DNA of 64,000 bases from Erythrobacter sp. (GCA_019739335.1 CP073261.1:2284001-2348000); one strand, 5' to 3'. Shown: positions 43,114 to 51,982, counted from the stretch's first letter. A program made the numbers and translations. The notes: generated by a model from the sequence alone, not told the origin.

Positions 43114-43878
43114 ATGAAACGAACCGGCAGGAAGGCACTGGTCATCGGCGCGTCGAGCCGGGGTGGTCTCGGAGAGGCTGTTGCGCAGCGTCTAGCCGCC
43201 GATGGCTGCCAGGTGACTGTCGCGGCACGGCGCGCGGACGCGGTGGCCGCGCTGGCGCAGGAACTGGGCGGCGACCATGTGGTCTGCGACATCCGTAACG
43301 AGGATTCGATTGCGGCAATGTTCGCACAGACCGGTGCGATCGACGTGCTGGTCAACGCTGCGGGAACCACCTGCGCCGGGGGAATCGCACGGATCGATCG
43401 TGCCCAGATCGAAGACCAGATGGAACTGCACTTCACCGCCAACGCGCTGCTGCTGAAGCATGCCATTCCGGCGATGCCGACAGGCGGCAATGTCGTGATG
43501 TTTTCATCGCTGACCGCGAGCCTCGCCGGCGTCGGGCTTGCGTCCTACAGCTGCGCCAAGGCGGCGCTGGAGCAGCTGGTCCGCGTGGCAGCGGTGGAAC
43601 TGGGCGAAAGGGGCATTCGCGTGAACGCGGTTTCTCCGGGTTTCTCGCGTACGCCGATGACCGAGGGAATTTTCGCCGATCCGGCGCTCGCTGCTCTCTA
43701 TCTCGGCCATGTGCCGATAGGCCGGCGCGCAGTCACGCCCGAGGAAGTCGCCTCGGCAGTGGCATGGCTCGCCTCGGACGATTGCTTTACAACCGGCGAG
43801 ATCGTCCAGGTCTCCGGCGGGGCGCAGTTGGGCCGTCTGCCCGACAAGAGCGACTTCCAGACATTACGAAAGGCATAG
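43114..43878 (+). CDS. SDR family oxidoreductase
   Basis: A 254-residue short-chain dehydrogenase. The cofactor loop reads Gly-Ala-Ser-Ser-Arg-Gly-Gly-Leu-Gly (slightly unusual insertion of Arg-Gly), followed by Asn-Ala-Ala-Gly, catalytic Ser and Tyr-Ser-Cys-Ala-Lys (about 148-152), and Val-Ser-Pro-Gly. An Arg at the end of the second strand (Ala-Ala-Arg-Arg) suggests NADP preference. It is the first gene of the operon SDR, SDR, Rieske oxygenase, E1alpha, E1beta, E2, with a 2-bp gap to the next gene. Confidence 0.92.
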   Translation: MKRTGRKALVIGASSRGGLGEAVAQRLAADGCQVTVAARRADAVAALAQELGGDHVVCDIRNEDSIAAMFAQTGAIDVLVNAAGTTCAGGIARIDRAQIEDQMELHFTANALLLKHAIPAMPTGGNVVMFSSLTASLAGVGLASYSCAKAALEQLVRVAAVELGERGIRVNAVSPGFSRTPMTEGIFADPALAALYLGHVPIGRRAVTPEEVASAVAWLASDDCFTTGEIVQVSGGAQLGRLPDKSDFQTLRKA

Positions 43879-43880
43879 GG

Positions 43881-44642
43881 ATGGATCTTGGACTTAAGGG
43901 CAAGAAGGCGATTGTCGTCGGCGGTGCACGCGGAATTGGTTATGCGGTCGCAGAAACCCTCGCCCGCGAAGGTTGCGACGTGGCCGTCACCGCGCGCAAC
44001 GATGACTCGGTGAAGGATGCCATTGCCAACCTCAAGAAATACGGCACGAAAGTCATCGGGAAAGGCTGTGACGTCACCGATGCGGAACAGTTCAGGGCCT
44101 GGATGCAGTGGGCAGACGGCGAGCTCGACGGGGTCGATATCCTGGTTCCGATAACTTCCGCTTCGGGTGGTCTGGGAAGCCTGAAGTACTGGGAAAAGAA
44201 CTTCGCCGTGGACGTGATGGGACCGGTGCGGGCGATCGATGCGGTCCTCGAAGGGATGATCGAACGCAAGAGCGGCGCGATCGTGCTGATCGGCACCACT
44301 TCCGCGCTGGAGGACATGGGCGGGCCGCAGGCCTACAATGCGCTGAAAGCCTCGCTCATCACCTATGGCAAACAGCTCGGCCTCGCGCATGGCAAGGACG
44401 GTATCCGGGTCAACGTGGTCTCCCCCGGGCCGGTGGAATTCGAAGGCGGCAACTGGGAAATGCTGAAGGGGGCGATGGAGAAATTCTACCAGTCGTTGAT
44501 CCGAAAGCATCCGCAGGGCCGCTTTGGCAAGCCGGAGGAAATCGCCCGCGTGGTGGCCTTCCTCGCCAGCCCGGCGGCAAGCTGGTGCAACGGCTCTCAC
44601 ATCGTCGTCGATGGTGGCTTCACCAACAACACCCACTTCTGA
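43881..44642 (+). CDS. SDR family oxidoreductase
   Basis: A 253-residue short-chain dehydrogenase starting with Leu-Lys-Gly-Lys-Lys-Ala-Ile-Val-Val-Gly-Gly-Ala-Arg-Gly-Ile-Gly. The second-strand motif Thr-Ala-Arg-Asn suggests NADP. Catalytic Ser and Tyr-Asn-Ala-Leu-Lys (about 152-156) are intact. The usual Asn-Asn-Ala-Gly is replaced by Pro-Ile-Thr-Ser-Ala, a feature of a subgroup of SDRs that act on aromatic or hydroxyacyl substrates. The ATG at 43881 follows a GGG triplet 2 bp after the previous stop; a frame back to 43764 lies inside the previous gene. Confidence 0.92.
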   Translation: MDLGLKGKKAIVVGGARGIGYAVAETLAREGCDVAVTARNDDSVKDAIANLKKYGTKVIGKGCDVTDAEQFRAWMQWADGELDGVDILVPITSASGGLGSLKYWEKNFAVDVMGPVRAIDAVLEGMIERKSGAIVLIGTTSALEDMGGPQAYNALKASLITYGKQLGLAHGKDGIRVNVVSPGPVEFEGGNWEMLKGAMEKFYQSLIRKHPQGRFGKPEEIARVVAFLASPAASWCNGSHIVVDGGFTNNTHF

Positions 44643-44665
44643 GGCGGAGCAGGAAAGCCAGCGCC

Positions 44666-46009
44666 ATGGATGTGAAACGCCACCAGCAGATCAAGCGCGT
44701 TGCCGAGGCAGTGCCCGGCGGCACACCGGTCGAAAAGGCGCCCGATCCGGGTCTGGGCCACGCACTCATCCCTGCAGAACGCTACACCTCCAGGGAATTC
44801 ATGCAGCTCGAATGGGAGCGCATGTGGACGAAGGTGTGGCTGCTCGGCGGCAGGTCCGACGATATTCCGGAAGCTGGCGACTACATCTGCACCAACATCG
44901 GCAAGGAGTCGGTGCTGCTGGTCCGGCAAAAGGATGGCTCGGTCGCCGGCTTCTACAATCTCTGCCTGCATCGCGGCAACCGGCTGGTCGCCGAAGAAGG
45001 GCTGGGTTCGGTCAAGGAACAAGACGGGATTTTCCGCTGCAGCTATCACCACTGGGCCTATTCGCCCAAGGGCAAGCTGCTGCACATTCCGGACCGGGAA
45101 ACCTTCCCGCAGGGTCCGCCACCGTGTGGACGGGTCCGCCCGGTGCAGGTGGACGAGTGGGGCAGCTTCGTTTGGTTTTCACTGAATCCCGATGTCGAGC
45201 CGCTGCGCGACTATCTCGGCGTGATCCCCGAACACCTTGATCCCTATCACATGGAACGGATGGCCTGGACGCGGGACATTACCGTGGAGTGGGACTGCAA
45301 CTGGAAGGCGAGCGTGGATGCCTTCAGCGAAACCTATCATGTGCAGGGGATCCACCCGCAGCTGAAATGGTATCTCGACGATGTGAACGTGCAGTACGAC
45401 TGCTACGACAAGCACAACCGTTACCTGATCCCCTTTGCCGCGGTCAGCCCGCGCGTTTCGCTGCCCTCGATCCTCCCTCCCCTCTTCAGCGGGATGATGG
45501 AAGCCGCCGGAATGGACCCGGCCGAGTACGAAGGGCCGATCGACGGGGTTCGCGAGGCCTTGCAGAAGTTCAAGCGGGAAAATGGCGCTGCGCAGGGCAA
45601 GGACTATTCGGCGCTGAACGACGACCAGCTGACCGATGATTACCACTACACGATCTTTCCCAATGTCTCGCTCAACGTCCATGCCGATGACGTGATGATG
45701 TTCCGGCAGCGACCTCACCCGACCGATCCGAACAGGATGCTGTACGATATCTGGATGTTCGAACTGGTGCCCGAAGGTGAGAAGTGGCCGGAACGGGTGC
45801 GCCACCAGATTTTCCGCCACGGCGACAAGTCCATTGGCCAGGTGCTCGACCAGGACGCCTTCAACTTGCCCCACGTGCAGGCGGGCATGAACAGCGAGGC
45901 GTTCGAGGGGCTGTGGATCGGCGAGCAGGAAGTCCGCCTGCGGCACTTCCACAAGACGCTGAGCGATTACCTGTACGGGCATAACGGGCCGGGCGAAGGG
46001 GATATCTGA
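44666..46009 (+). CDS. Rieske non-heme iron oxygenase, alpha subunit (copy 2)
   Basis: A 447-residue oxygenase. The Rieske ligands are Cys100, His102, Cys125 and His128; the mononuclear site is in Asp-Ala-Phe-Ser-Glu-Thr-Tyr-His225-Val-Gln-Gly-Ile-His230 with a later Asp in Gln-Asp-Ala-Phe-Asn-Leu-Pro-His near residue 395. It is longer than copy 1 and resembles copy 3 in the C-terminal region, so the two may share ancestry. No beta subunit follows. The TGA stop shares its last A with the ATG of the E1alpha gene, so its translation is coupled to a 2-oxoacid dehydrogenase, an uncommon pairing. Confidence 0.9.
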   Translation: MDVKRHQQIKRVAEAVPGGTPVEKAPDPGLGHALIPAERYTSREFMQLEWERMWTKVWLLGGRSDDIPEAGDYICTNIGKESVLLVRQKDGSVAGFYNLCLHRGNRLVAEEGLGSVKEQDGIFRCSYHHWAYSPKGKLLHIPDRETFPQGPPPCGRVRPVQVDEWGSFVWFSLNPDVEPLRDYLGVIPEHLDPYHMERMAWTRDITVEWDCNWKASVDAFSETYHVQGIHPQLKWYLDDVNVQYDCYDKHNRYLIPFAAVSPRVSLPSILPPLFSGMMEAAGMDPAEYEGPIDGVREALQKFKRENGAAQGKDYSALNDDQLTDDYHYTIFPNVSLNVHADDVMMFRQRPHPTDPNRMLYDIWMFELVPEGEKWPERVRHQIFRHGDKSIGQVLDQDAFNLPHVQAGMNSEAFEGLWIGEQEVRLRHFHKTLSDYLYGHNGPGEGDI

Positions 46010-46980
46010 TGCAGTATTCGCAAGACGGCCTGCTGCGCGCCTATCGCCGCATGGCGACCATCCGTCAGTTCGAGGAACGCCTGCACGAGGAAATCGCCAA
46101 GGGCGAAATCCCCGGCTTCACGCACCTTTATGCCGGACAGGAAGCCGCTGCGGTCGGCGTTTGCGAACATCTCGACAAGGATGACATGATCGTCTCCACC
46201 CACCGTGGCCACGGGCACTGCATTGCCAAAGGCTGCGACGTTTCGGGGATGATGAAGGAAATCTACGGCAGCCGCGAAGGCCTGTGCAAGGGGCGCGGCG
46301 GTTCGATGCATATCGCCGATACCTCCATCGGCATGCTGGGCGCGAACGGCATTGTCGGTGCCGGGGCGCCCCAGGCTGTCGGCGCGGCAATTGCGGCCAA
46401 GGCGAAAGGCAATGGCAAGGTCGCCATTGCCTTTTCCGGCGACGGGGCCTGCAACCAGGGCACCACCTTCGAGGCGATGAACATGGCCGCCGTCATCAAG
46501 GTGCCGGCGATCTTCGTGTTCGAGAACAACCATTATTCCGAGCACACGGGTGACCGCTATGCCGTCGGGACAGCGCTGGATATCGCCAGTCGTGCCGAGG
46601 CCTTCGGCATGAAGGCATGGCGGGCCAACGGCTGCGATTTCTACGACACCTTCGAAACGATGGCCGCACTGCTCGATCATGTGCGCAGCACCAACCTTCC
46701 TGCCGCCATCGAGCTCGATACCGAGCGCTTCTATGGCCATTTCGAAGGCGATCCGCAGCGTTATCGCGCCAAGGGGGAAGTCGACCGCCTGCGCGAGGAA
46801 CGCGATGCGCTGAAGATCTTCCGCGCATCCCCCGTCACCCAGCAGCATTTCGGCTCTGCCGAACTCGACGCTGTCGATGCCGAGGTCGCGGCGCAGATCG
46901 ATGCGGCTGTCGATGCCGCGCGCAAGGCCGAAAGGCCCGATCCATCGCACGTCACCGAAGACGTCTATGCAGAATATTGA
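46009..46980 (+). CDS. Thiamine-PP-dependent dehydrogenase E1 component, alpha subunit (acetoin/pyruvate type)
   Basis: A 323-residue E1alpha, the size of AcoA/PdhA-type subunits. The ThDP motif runs from Gly144-Asp-Gly146 through the Asn-Asn pair at 173-174, and His-Arg-Gly-His-Gly near residue 65 and Gly-Arg-Gly-Gly-Ser-Met-His-Ile (about 95-102) are typical. It decarboxylates a 2-oxoacid or cleaves an acetoin-like diketone with E1beta. The ATG overlaps the Rieske oxygenase stop. The specific substrate cannot be read from the sequence. Confidence 0.92.
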   Translation: MQYSQDGLLRAYRRMATIRQFEERLHEEIAKGEIPGFTHLYAGQEAAAVGVCEHLDKDDMIVSTHRGHGHCIAKGCDVSGMMKEIYGSREGLCKGRGGSMHIADTSIGMLGANGIVGAGAPQAVGAAIAAKAKGNGKVAIAFSGDGACNQGTTFEAMNMAAVIKVPAIFVFENNHYSEHTGDRYAVGTALDIASRAEAFGMKAWRANGCDFYDTFETMAALLDHVRSTNLPAAIELDTERFYGHFEGDPQRYRAKGEVDRLREERDALKIFRASPVTQQHFGSAELDAVDAEVAAQIDAAVDAARKAERPDPSHVTEDVYAEY

Positions 46981-46990
46981 GGGCCGGACG

Positions 46991-48001
46991 ATGAGCGTGA
47001 TGAACATCCGCGAGGCGATCAACCAGACGCTGCACGAGGCGATGGAACGCGATCCCAGCGTCATCCTGCTGGGCGAAGACGTGGCTGGCGGGGCAGGGAC
47101 CGCGGGCGGACAGGAGGCCATCGGCGGCATCTGGGGCACCAGCACCGGGCTGATCGGCAAGTTCGGTCCTGATCGGGTGATCGACACGCCCATTTCCGAA
47201 AGCGCCATCGTCGGCGCAGCCGCGGGCGCGGCGCTGGCCGGAATGCGGCCGGTCGCAGAGCTCATGTTCGCCGACTTCATCGGCGTTTGCGGGGACCAGC
47301 TGATCAACCAGATTGCCAAGTTCCGCTACATGTTCGGCGGCGAAGCGCGCTGCCCGGTGGTGGTGCGGCTGATCTACGGCGCGGGAATGAATGCCGCTGC
47401 CCAGCACAGCCAGGCATTTTACAACCTGCTCACCGCCATTCCCGGCCTGAAGGTTGCCATGCCGACCACCCCGGCGGACGCCAAGGGCCTGCTCAACGAG
47501 GCGCTGCACGGGGATGACCCGGTGATGTTCTTCGAACACAAGGCGCTGTACGGCAAGAAAGGCGAAGTGCCCGACGGAGTTCACCGGGTGCCGTTCGGCC
47601 ATGCCCGGATGGTGCGCGAAGGCGGCGATGTCACCATCGTCGCTTTCGGGCGCATGGTCAGCTTTGCCGAAAAGGCTGCCGACAAGCTGGCCGAGGAAGG
47701 GATCGGCTGCGACATCATCGACCCGCGCACGACCAGTCCGCTGGACGAGGAGGCCATCCTCGACAGCGTGGAGCAGACCGGGCGGCTGGTGGTGGTGGAC
47801 GAATGCCCGCCGCGCTGCGGCCTTGCGGCAGACGTTACCGCTATGGTGGCGCAGAAGGCCTTTACCAGCCTCGATGCCCCGCCCGAATGCGTGACCGCGC
47901 CGCATACGCCGGTGCCCTTCTCGCCCGAACTCGAACGTGCCTATGTGCCCGGCCCGCCCGCCATCGAAGCAGCGGTTCGCCGCACGCTGGACTGGGGTTG
48001 A
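46991..48001 (+). CDS. Thiamine-PP-dependent dehydrogenase E1 component, beta subunit
   Basis: A 336-residue E1beta partner. Recognisable are Met-Asn-Ile-Arg-Glu-Ala-Ile-Asn-Gln-Thr-Leu at the start, Leu-Gly-Glu-Asp-Val-Ala-Gly-Gly (ThDP Glu, about 28), Thr-Pro-Ile-Ser-Glu-Ser-Ala-Ile-Val-Gly and the C-terminal Val-Val-Asp-Glu-Cys-Pro-Pro-Arg-Cys-Gly. It lies 10 bp after E1alpha and 5 bp before E2. The ATG at 46991 has a short GG-rich site; upstream in-frame codons fall inside E1alpha. Confidence 0.92.
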   Translation: MSVMNIREAINQTLHEAMERDPSVILLGEDVAGGAGTAGGQEAIGGIWGTSTGLIGKFGPDRVIDTPISESAIVGAAAGAALAGMRPVAELMFADFIGVCGDQLINQIAKFRYMFGGEARCPVVVRLIYGAGMNAAAQHSQAFYNLLTAIPGLKVAMPTTPADAKGLLNEALHGDDPVMFFEHKALYGKKGEVPDGVHRVPFGHARMVREGGDVTIVAFGRMVSFAEKAADKLAEEGIGCDIIDPRTTSPLDEEAILDSVEQTGRLVVVDECPPRCGLAADVTAMVAQKAFTSLDAPPECVTAPHTPVPFSPELERAYVPGPPAIEAAVRRTLDWG

Positions 48002-48006
48002 GGCGC

Positions 48007-49416
48007 ATGGCGTCGCTCAAGCCCTTTGCCATGCCCAAGTGGGGCATCGAGATGACCGAAGGAACTGTCGCGGGCTGGCAGGTGGCGGAGGGTAAGCCTT
48101 TCGCCAAGGGCGATGTCATCGTGCTGATCGAGACCGACAAGATCACCAACGAAGTGGAGGCCGAAGCCGATGGCTGCCTCGTGCGTATTCTGGCGAGGGC
48201 GCAGGAGACGAAGCCGGTGGGGGCCTTGCTGGGCGTGATGGGACCGCCCGATGCCAGCGCAGCGGAAATCGATGCTTTCGTGGCGGCCTACAGGCCGGCG
48301 GGAAGCTCTGCCGCGGCTGCAAGCGCGCCGGAACAGCCGGTTCCAACCTCGGTACCCAGTGAGGAGACGACTCCCGCACCGGCCCCGGTTCAGCGAACCG
48401 CGTTACCCGACGCCCTCGCGATTTCACCAGCCGCAAGGCACGCGGCGGAGGCTGCGGGATTGTCGGTGGAAGACATAGTCCCCAGCGGGCGCAACGGCCG
48501 CATCACCCGGCAGGATGTCGACAAGGCGATTGCCGGTTCGCGCGCACCGGTACTTCGCGGGCCGATTGCGCCGTCCGGGCAGGAAGAGGCTTTCGCAAGC
48601 CCGCTTGCACGGCGGATTGCCGCACAGCACGGCGTGGATCTTGCGGGGCTTGCGGGTACCGGGCCGCGCGGGCGGATCTGCAAGGCGGACGTTCTGGCCG
48701 TTGCAGGCGCCAAATCGGCTGCCGTTCCAACAGCAGTGGCGAGTTCTACGAGCGCAGAGGTCACGATCGAACCGATGACGGCCATGCGCAAGACGATCGC
48801 CCGTCGTCTGACCGAGGCAAAGCAGGGGATCCCCCACATCTACCTGCGCCGCCGGGTGCGGGCGGATGCCCTGATTGCCCTGCGCGAGCGCGAGGGGAAG
48901 ATCGGCACCATCAACGATTACCTGATCCGCGCCGCAGCGCTGGCACTGCGCGAAGTGCCGAGTTGCAACGTGCAGGTGCACGATGGCGCGATCCATCGCT
49001 TTGCGCATGCCGACATTGCCATGGCGGTGGCGACCGATCGCGGCCTGATCACGCCGATCATCACCCATGCTGACGAACGCAGCGTGCAGGACATTGCGCG
49101 GGAAAGCGCCCGGCTGGCCCAGCGCGCCCGCGCCGGGAAGCTGCGTCCGGAGGAATTCCAGGGCGGCAGCTTCTCGATTTCCAATCTCGGCAGTTTCGGC
49201 GTCGAGTCCTTCGATGCCGTGATCAATCCGCCGCAGGGCGCGATCCTCGCAGTTGGCGCGGCACGGCCCGAGCCGGTGGACGATGACGGCGCGATCCGCA
49301 TCGTCCCGGTCCTGCATCTTTCGCTCAGTTGCGATCACCGCGCCATCGATGGTGTGGAGGGTGCCCGCTTCCTTGCGGCGCTGGCCGATCTGGTCGAGAA
49401 CCCCGACCAGCTCTGA
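48007..49416 (+). CDS. Dihydrolipoamide acyltransferase (E2) with two subunit-binding domains
   Basis: A 469-residue E2. One lipoyl domain (1-78, lipoyl Lys45 in Glu-Thr-Asp-Lys), a Pro/Ala-rich linker, then two peripheral-subunit-binding domains (about 139-175 and 197-233, each with Ser-Pro-x-Ala-Arg and Gly-x-Gly-Arg-Ile or Gly-Arg-Ile-x-Lys/Arg features) and the acyltransferase domain ending in Ser-Cys-Asp-His444-Arg-Ala-Ile-Asp448-Gly. Two binding domains in one chain is unusual; most bacterial E2s have one. No E3 (dihydrolipoamide dehydrogenase) gene is in the window, so the complex probably borrows the housekeeping one. Last gene of the operon. Confidence 0.92.
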   Translation: MASLKPFAMPKWGIEMTEGTVAGWQVAEGKPFAKGDVIVLIETDKITNEVEAEADGCLVRILARAQETKPVGALLGVMGPPDASAAEIDAFVAAYRPAGSSAAAASAPEQPVPTSVPSEETTPAPAPVQRTALPDALAISPAARHAAEAAGLSVEDIVPSGRNGRITRQDVDKAIAGSRAPVLRGPIAPSGQEEAFASPLARRIAAQHGVDLAGLAGTGPRGRICKADVLAVAGAKSAAVPTAVASSTSAEVTIEPMTAMRKTIARRLTEAKQGIPHIYLRRRVRADALIALREREGKIGTINDYLIRAAALALREVPSCNVQVHDGAIHRFAHADIAMAVATDRGLITPIITHADERSVQDIARESARLAQRARAGKLRPEEFQGGSFSISNLGSFGVESFDAVINPPQGAILAVGAARPEPVDDDGAIRIVPVLHLSLSCDHRAIDGVEGARFLAALADLVENPDQL

Positions 49417-49420
49417 CCGC

Positions 49421-49963
49421 TCAGCTGTCCGTTTCGAAGGTAGGGGCACCCTCGGGAAGATCGGCAGCGCGACAATCGCCATAGGCGCGCATCCGCTCGC
49501 GCGTTGGCAGGGCGCCCGCATAGTCCGCAACCGGAAGATAGTAGAAGAAGCGCAGCAGCCGGTCGGCGAACCGCCAGGCGCCATCTTCCCGAACGTAGCT
49601 GTCCTGGTATCGCATGGCCACGATCATCGGCGTGCCCTGCCGCACCACTTCGGCATGGCTGGATACGATCCCGCTGGCACGATCTGGGTCCTCGGGGTCA
49701 AGCTCGATCCAGTGATCGTGCGTGACATGAAAGCCGAAACCAAGCGCAGCGAAGCGGCCGCGAAACTGCTCGCACACTGCCTCGCGCCCGTGGGCCCCCA
49801 TTACGCCATCGGCGGAGCGGAAGCATCCGTCGCGCGCAAACAGTTCGCCAATCCGGTCCAGATCGTGGTCATCGATGTGGATCGTGTAGCGCGCCTGCAA
49901 TTGCGCGATGTCGAGCCGGTCCTCGATGCGGCGCAGGCGCCCGGCCAGCGCGGCATCGCTCAT
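49421..49963 (-). CDS. SnoaL-like/NTF2-fold protein
   Basis: A 180-residue protein with the SnoaL/nuclear-transport-factor-2 fold: an N-terminal helix (Arg-Leu-x-Arg-Ile-Glu-Asp-Arg-Leu-Asp-Ile), then Gln-Ala-Arg-Tyr, Asp-x-Asp-x-Leu-Asp-Arg-Ile-Gly-Glu-Leu-Phe-Ala-Arg-Asp-Gly and Tyr-Gln-Asp-Ser-Tyr-Val-Arg. The group includes small isomerases, cyclases and hydroxylating-dioxygenase small subunits; it could be a scaffold for the Rieske oxygenase (copy 3) upstream in the same operon. The start overlaps the ABM gene stop by 4 bp (ATGA). Converges on the E2 gene with a 4-bp gap. Confidence 0.8.
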   Translation of the reverse strand: MSDAALAGRLRRIEDRLDIAQLQARYTIHIDDHDLDRIGELFARDGCFRSADGVMGAHGREAVCEQFRGRFAALGFGFHVTHDHWIELDPEDPDRASGIVSSHAEVVRQGTPMIVAMRYQDSYVREDGAWRFADRLLRFFYYLPVADYAGALPTRERMRAYGDCRAADLPEGAPTFETDS

Positions 49964-50280
49964 GAATGCGAACGCAGGAACGCCAGTTGCATGTCTTCTG
50001 CCAGGCATTCCAGAATTGGCGGCACCAGCCGGCCGTGGAAGTCGATGTGCATGTGATGGTCGAACGCCGCCTGGTCCTTGAACGTGGCAATGCAGTAGAA
50101 CAGGTTTTCGTCGTCATCGGCCTGCAGCACCTCGTAGACCCAGGCATCGGGCTCCTGTTCGTGGACGAGCGCCTTGAGCTCGGTCTGGCAGGCGATGAAA
50201 TCGGCCCGCTTTTCCGGCTTCACGCGGAGCGTGGCGATAAAGCTCTTGCCCGGCGCGCCGCCGCGTTCAGCCTTTGACAT
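49960..50280 (-). CDS. Antibiotic biosynthesis monooxygenase (ABM) domain protein
   Basis: A 106-residue ferredoxin-like alpha-beta barrel protein. The ABM pattern is seen: Phe-Ile-Ala-Thr-Leu-Arg-Val-Lys-Pro-Glu-Lys-Arg-Ala-Asp-Phe first strand, Pro-Asp-Ala-Trp-Val-Tyr-Glu-Val mid-strand and a Phe-Lys-Asp-Gln-Ala-Ala-Phe-Asp-His-His helix. Family members are small quinone or polyketide monooxygenases, or have no catalysis. It overlaps the next ABM gene by 14 bp; the two may form a heterodimer. Confidence 0.82.
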   Translation of the reverse strand: MSKAERGGAPGKSFIATLRVKPEKRADFIACQTELKALVHEQEPDAWVYEVLQADDDENLFYCIATFKDQAAFDHHMHIDFHGRLVPPILECLAEDMQLAFLRSHS

Positions 50281-50557
50281 CGTAGAGATACTCCCGGGTG
50301 TAGGTGCCGTCGATGCATTCGATCATCCGCGCGATGATCGGTGCGCTTTCGGGGTTCTGCTGGTGCGCGAGATCCGCCGCTTCGCTGGTGAAGCTTTCGT
50401 ACACGGCGAAAGCGTTGGGTTCGTCCAGCCGATAGAACTTGTACTGCAGCGTTTCGGGTTCGCGTGCGGCATTGGCTTCCATCGCGTCGATCAACTCGAC
50501 GAATTCGGCATCCGTGCCGGGTTTGATCTTGAACCTTGAAAGGAATGTGGTCGGCAT
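50267..50557 (-). CDS. ABM domain protein (putative quinol monooxygenase)
   Basis: A 96-residue ABM-fold protein with Phe-Lys-Ile-Lys-Pro-Gly-Thr-Asp-Ala-Glu-Phe, Tyr-Lys-Phe-Tyr-Arg-Leu-Asp-Glu-Pro-Asn-Ala-Phe and Ala-Val-Tyr-Glu-Ser-Phe segments, like YgiN-type quinol monooxygenases. The ATG at 50557 has GGGAGC about 8 bases upstream. It is 17 bp behind the Rieske oxygenase (copy 3). The paired ABM genes, SnoaL gene and oxygenase form one operon under operator copy f. Confidence 0.82.
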   Translation of the reverse strand: MPTTFLSRFKIKPGTDAEFVELIDAMEANAAREPETLQYKFYRLDEPNAFAVYESFTSEAADLAHQQNPESAPIIARMIECIDGTYTREYLYDVKG

Positions 50558-50574
50558 CGCTTGCTCCCGTCCTG

Positions 50575-51927
50575 TCATTTTTCGCCGTTGATGTAACGGT
50601 CCAGCTCGGCATGGAAATGCCGCAATCGCGCTTCCTGCTCGCTCCACAGCGGCCCGGCGAAACCGCGTGAGCGGGCGCCCTTCTGCACGATCGGGAGCAG
50701 TTCGCTGTCCTGATCCAGCACCTCGCCCAGTTCGGGCGGCTCGCCGATTGCGGTGTGGACGATGTCGGGACGGGTCATTCCGGTAATGTCCGCGTCTTCC
50801 GCCAAGCCCATCCATGCAGGGGGGCGGTGGCCGGGAATATCCTCGGGCTTGAACAGGATGATGGTTTCGTAGGTAAACCGCTTGGGATCGTCGGCGTCGG
50901 GCAGGAAGCGGTGGATGAAGACCGCTTCGGGATGGCAGCCGATCTGGATGTTCGGAAAGAGACCGTAAATCGTGGAATCGCTCAGCTGCGTATCGCTGAA
51001 GCGTTCGTAGCCGAGGCCGTATTTGTCCGAGCGCTGGCGTTTGGCCTGCTGGATGGCAGCGCGGCTGTCCTGTGCCGTGCCCTCGAAGCTTTCGGGGTCG
51101 ATCCCCGCATCGGCCAGCATCATCCTGATCCCGGCGTTCACCGTTTCCTGGTCGGGGAAGCGCGGGCTGGGCTGGGCGAAGGGCACGAACTGGCGGCTCA
51201 TGCCGTTGGGAAACAGGTCGATCTGCGTGCGATCGTCCATCACCGCCTGCGTCTGCGGATGCACGGAATGCAGGTGGTAGATTTCGTAGAACGCGTCGAC
51301 CCCGCCTTTCCAGTTCGCGGCCCAGTCCGACTTCTTGTGCTGCACCACCACCATGTCCTGGATCTCGTAGAGCGCGAGATGCTCGGCCACCTCGCCGAGA
51401 TGGTCGGCGAGCGGAATCACCTCGTCGTTCATCGAAATGAAGACCAACCCGGCGATTGTCTCGCAGCGCACTTCGGCCAGGTCGGTCTTGTGGCATAGCA
51501 CGTCGGGATGGAACGTCTCTTTGTCGGTGATGTGGGTGTTGGTCCCGTCGATAGCGAATTTCCAGCTGTGGAACGGGCAGACGAAGCTGTTCGCCGATCC
51601 GAAGTCCGCCAGCGCGATCTGGCTGCCGCGGTGGGGGCAGACATTGTAGAATGCGCGCACGCCGCCATCGGCCTGACGCACCACGACAAAAGATTCAGGC
51701 CCGATTTCGAAGCGCAACCAGTCCCCCTCCTCCGGGATGTCACTTTCGACACCGGCGAGGAGCCAGGTCTTCGTAAACATCTTCTCCCACTCCTCTTCCG
51801 CGTATTCCGGAGTGAAAAAGCGGGATGGATCAGGGCGATGCGTGCCGTTGTCCGGTCGCGGCCGTTCGGCGTTGAAAGGGTGCGGATCGCCAACGTGGAT
51901 GGCCCAGTTGCGGAAATCGAAGTTCAC
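50575..51927 (-). CDS. Rieske non-heme iron oxygenase, alpha subunit (copy 3)
   Basis: A 450-residue oxygenase. Rieske ligands are Cys97, His99, Cys117 and His120; the mononuclear site is in Asp-Ala-Phe-Tyr-Glu-Ile-Tyr-His218-Leu-His-Ser-Val-His223 with a late Asp-Gln-Asp motif. The GTG at 51927 is chosen as start because GGGAGA lies 6-11 bases before it. An ATG at 51990 in the same frame sits inside operator copy f and has no ribosome site, so it was rejected. Its C-terminal half resembles copy 2. No beta subunit gene is seen. Confidence 0.9.
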   Translation of the reverse strand: MNFDFRNWAIHVGDPHPFNAERPRPDNGTHRPDPSRFFTPEYAEEEWEKMFTKTWLLAGVESDIPEEGDWLRFEIGPESFVVVRQADGGVRAFYNVCPHRGSQIALADFGSANSFVCPFHSWKFAIDGTNTHITDKETFHPDVLCHKTDLAEVRCETIAGLVFISMNDEVIPLADHLGEVAEHLALYEIQDMVVVQHKKSDWAANWKGGVDAFYEIYHLHSVHPQTQAVMDDRTQIDLFPNGMSRQFVPFAQPSPRFPDQETVNAGIRMMLADAGIDPESFEGTAQDSRAAIQQAKRQRSDKYGLGYERFSDTQLSDSTIYGLFPNIQIGCHPEAVFIHRFLPDADDPKRFTYETIILFKPEDIPGHRPPAWMGLAEDADITGMTRPDIVHTAIGEPPELGEVLDQDSELLPIVQKGARSRGFAGPLWSEQEARLRHFHAELDRYINGEK

Positions 51928-51982
51928 GCGAATTCTCCCACTGCCTGCATCGTCGATCCGGGTCGCCGACGAATTAAAAAAA

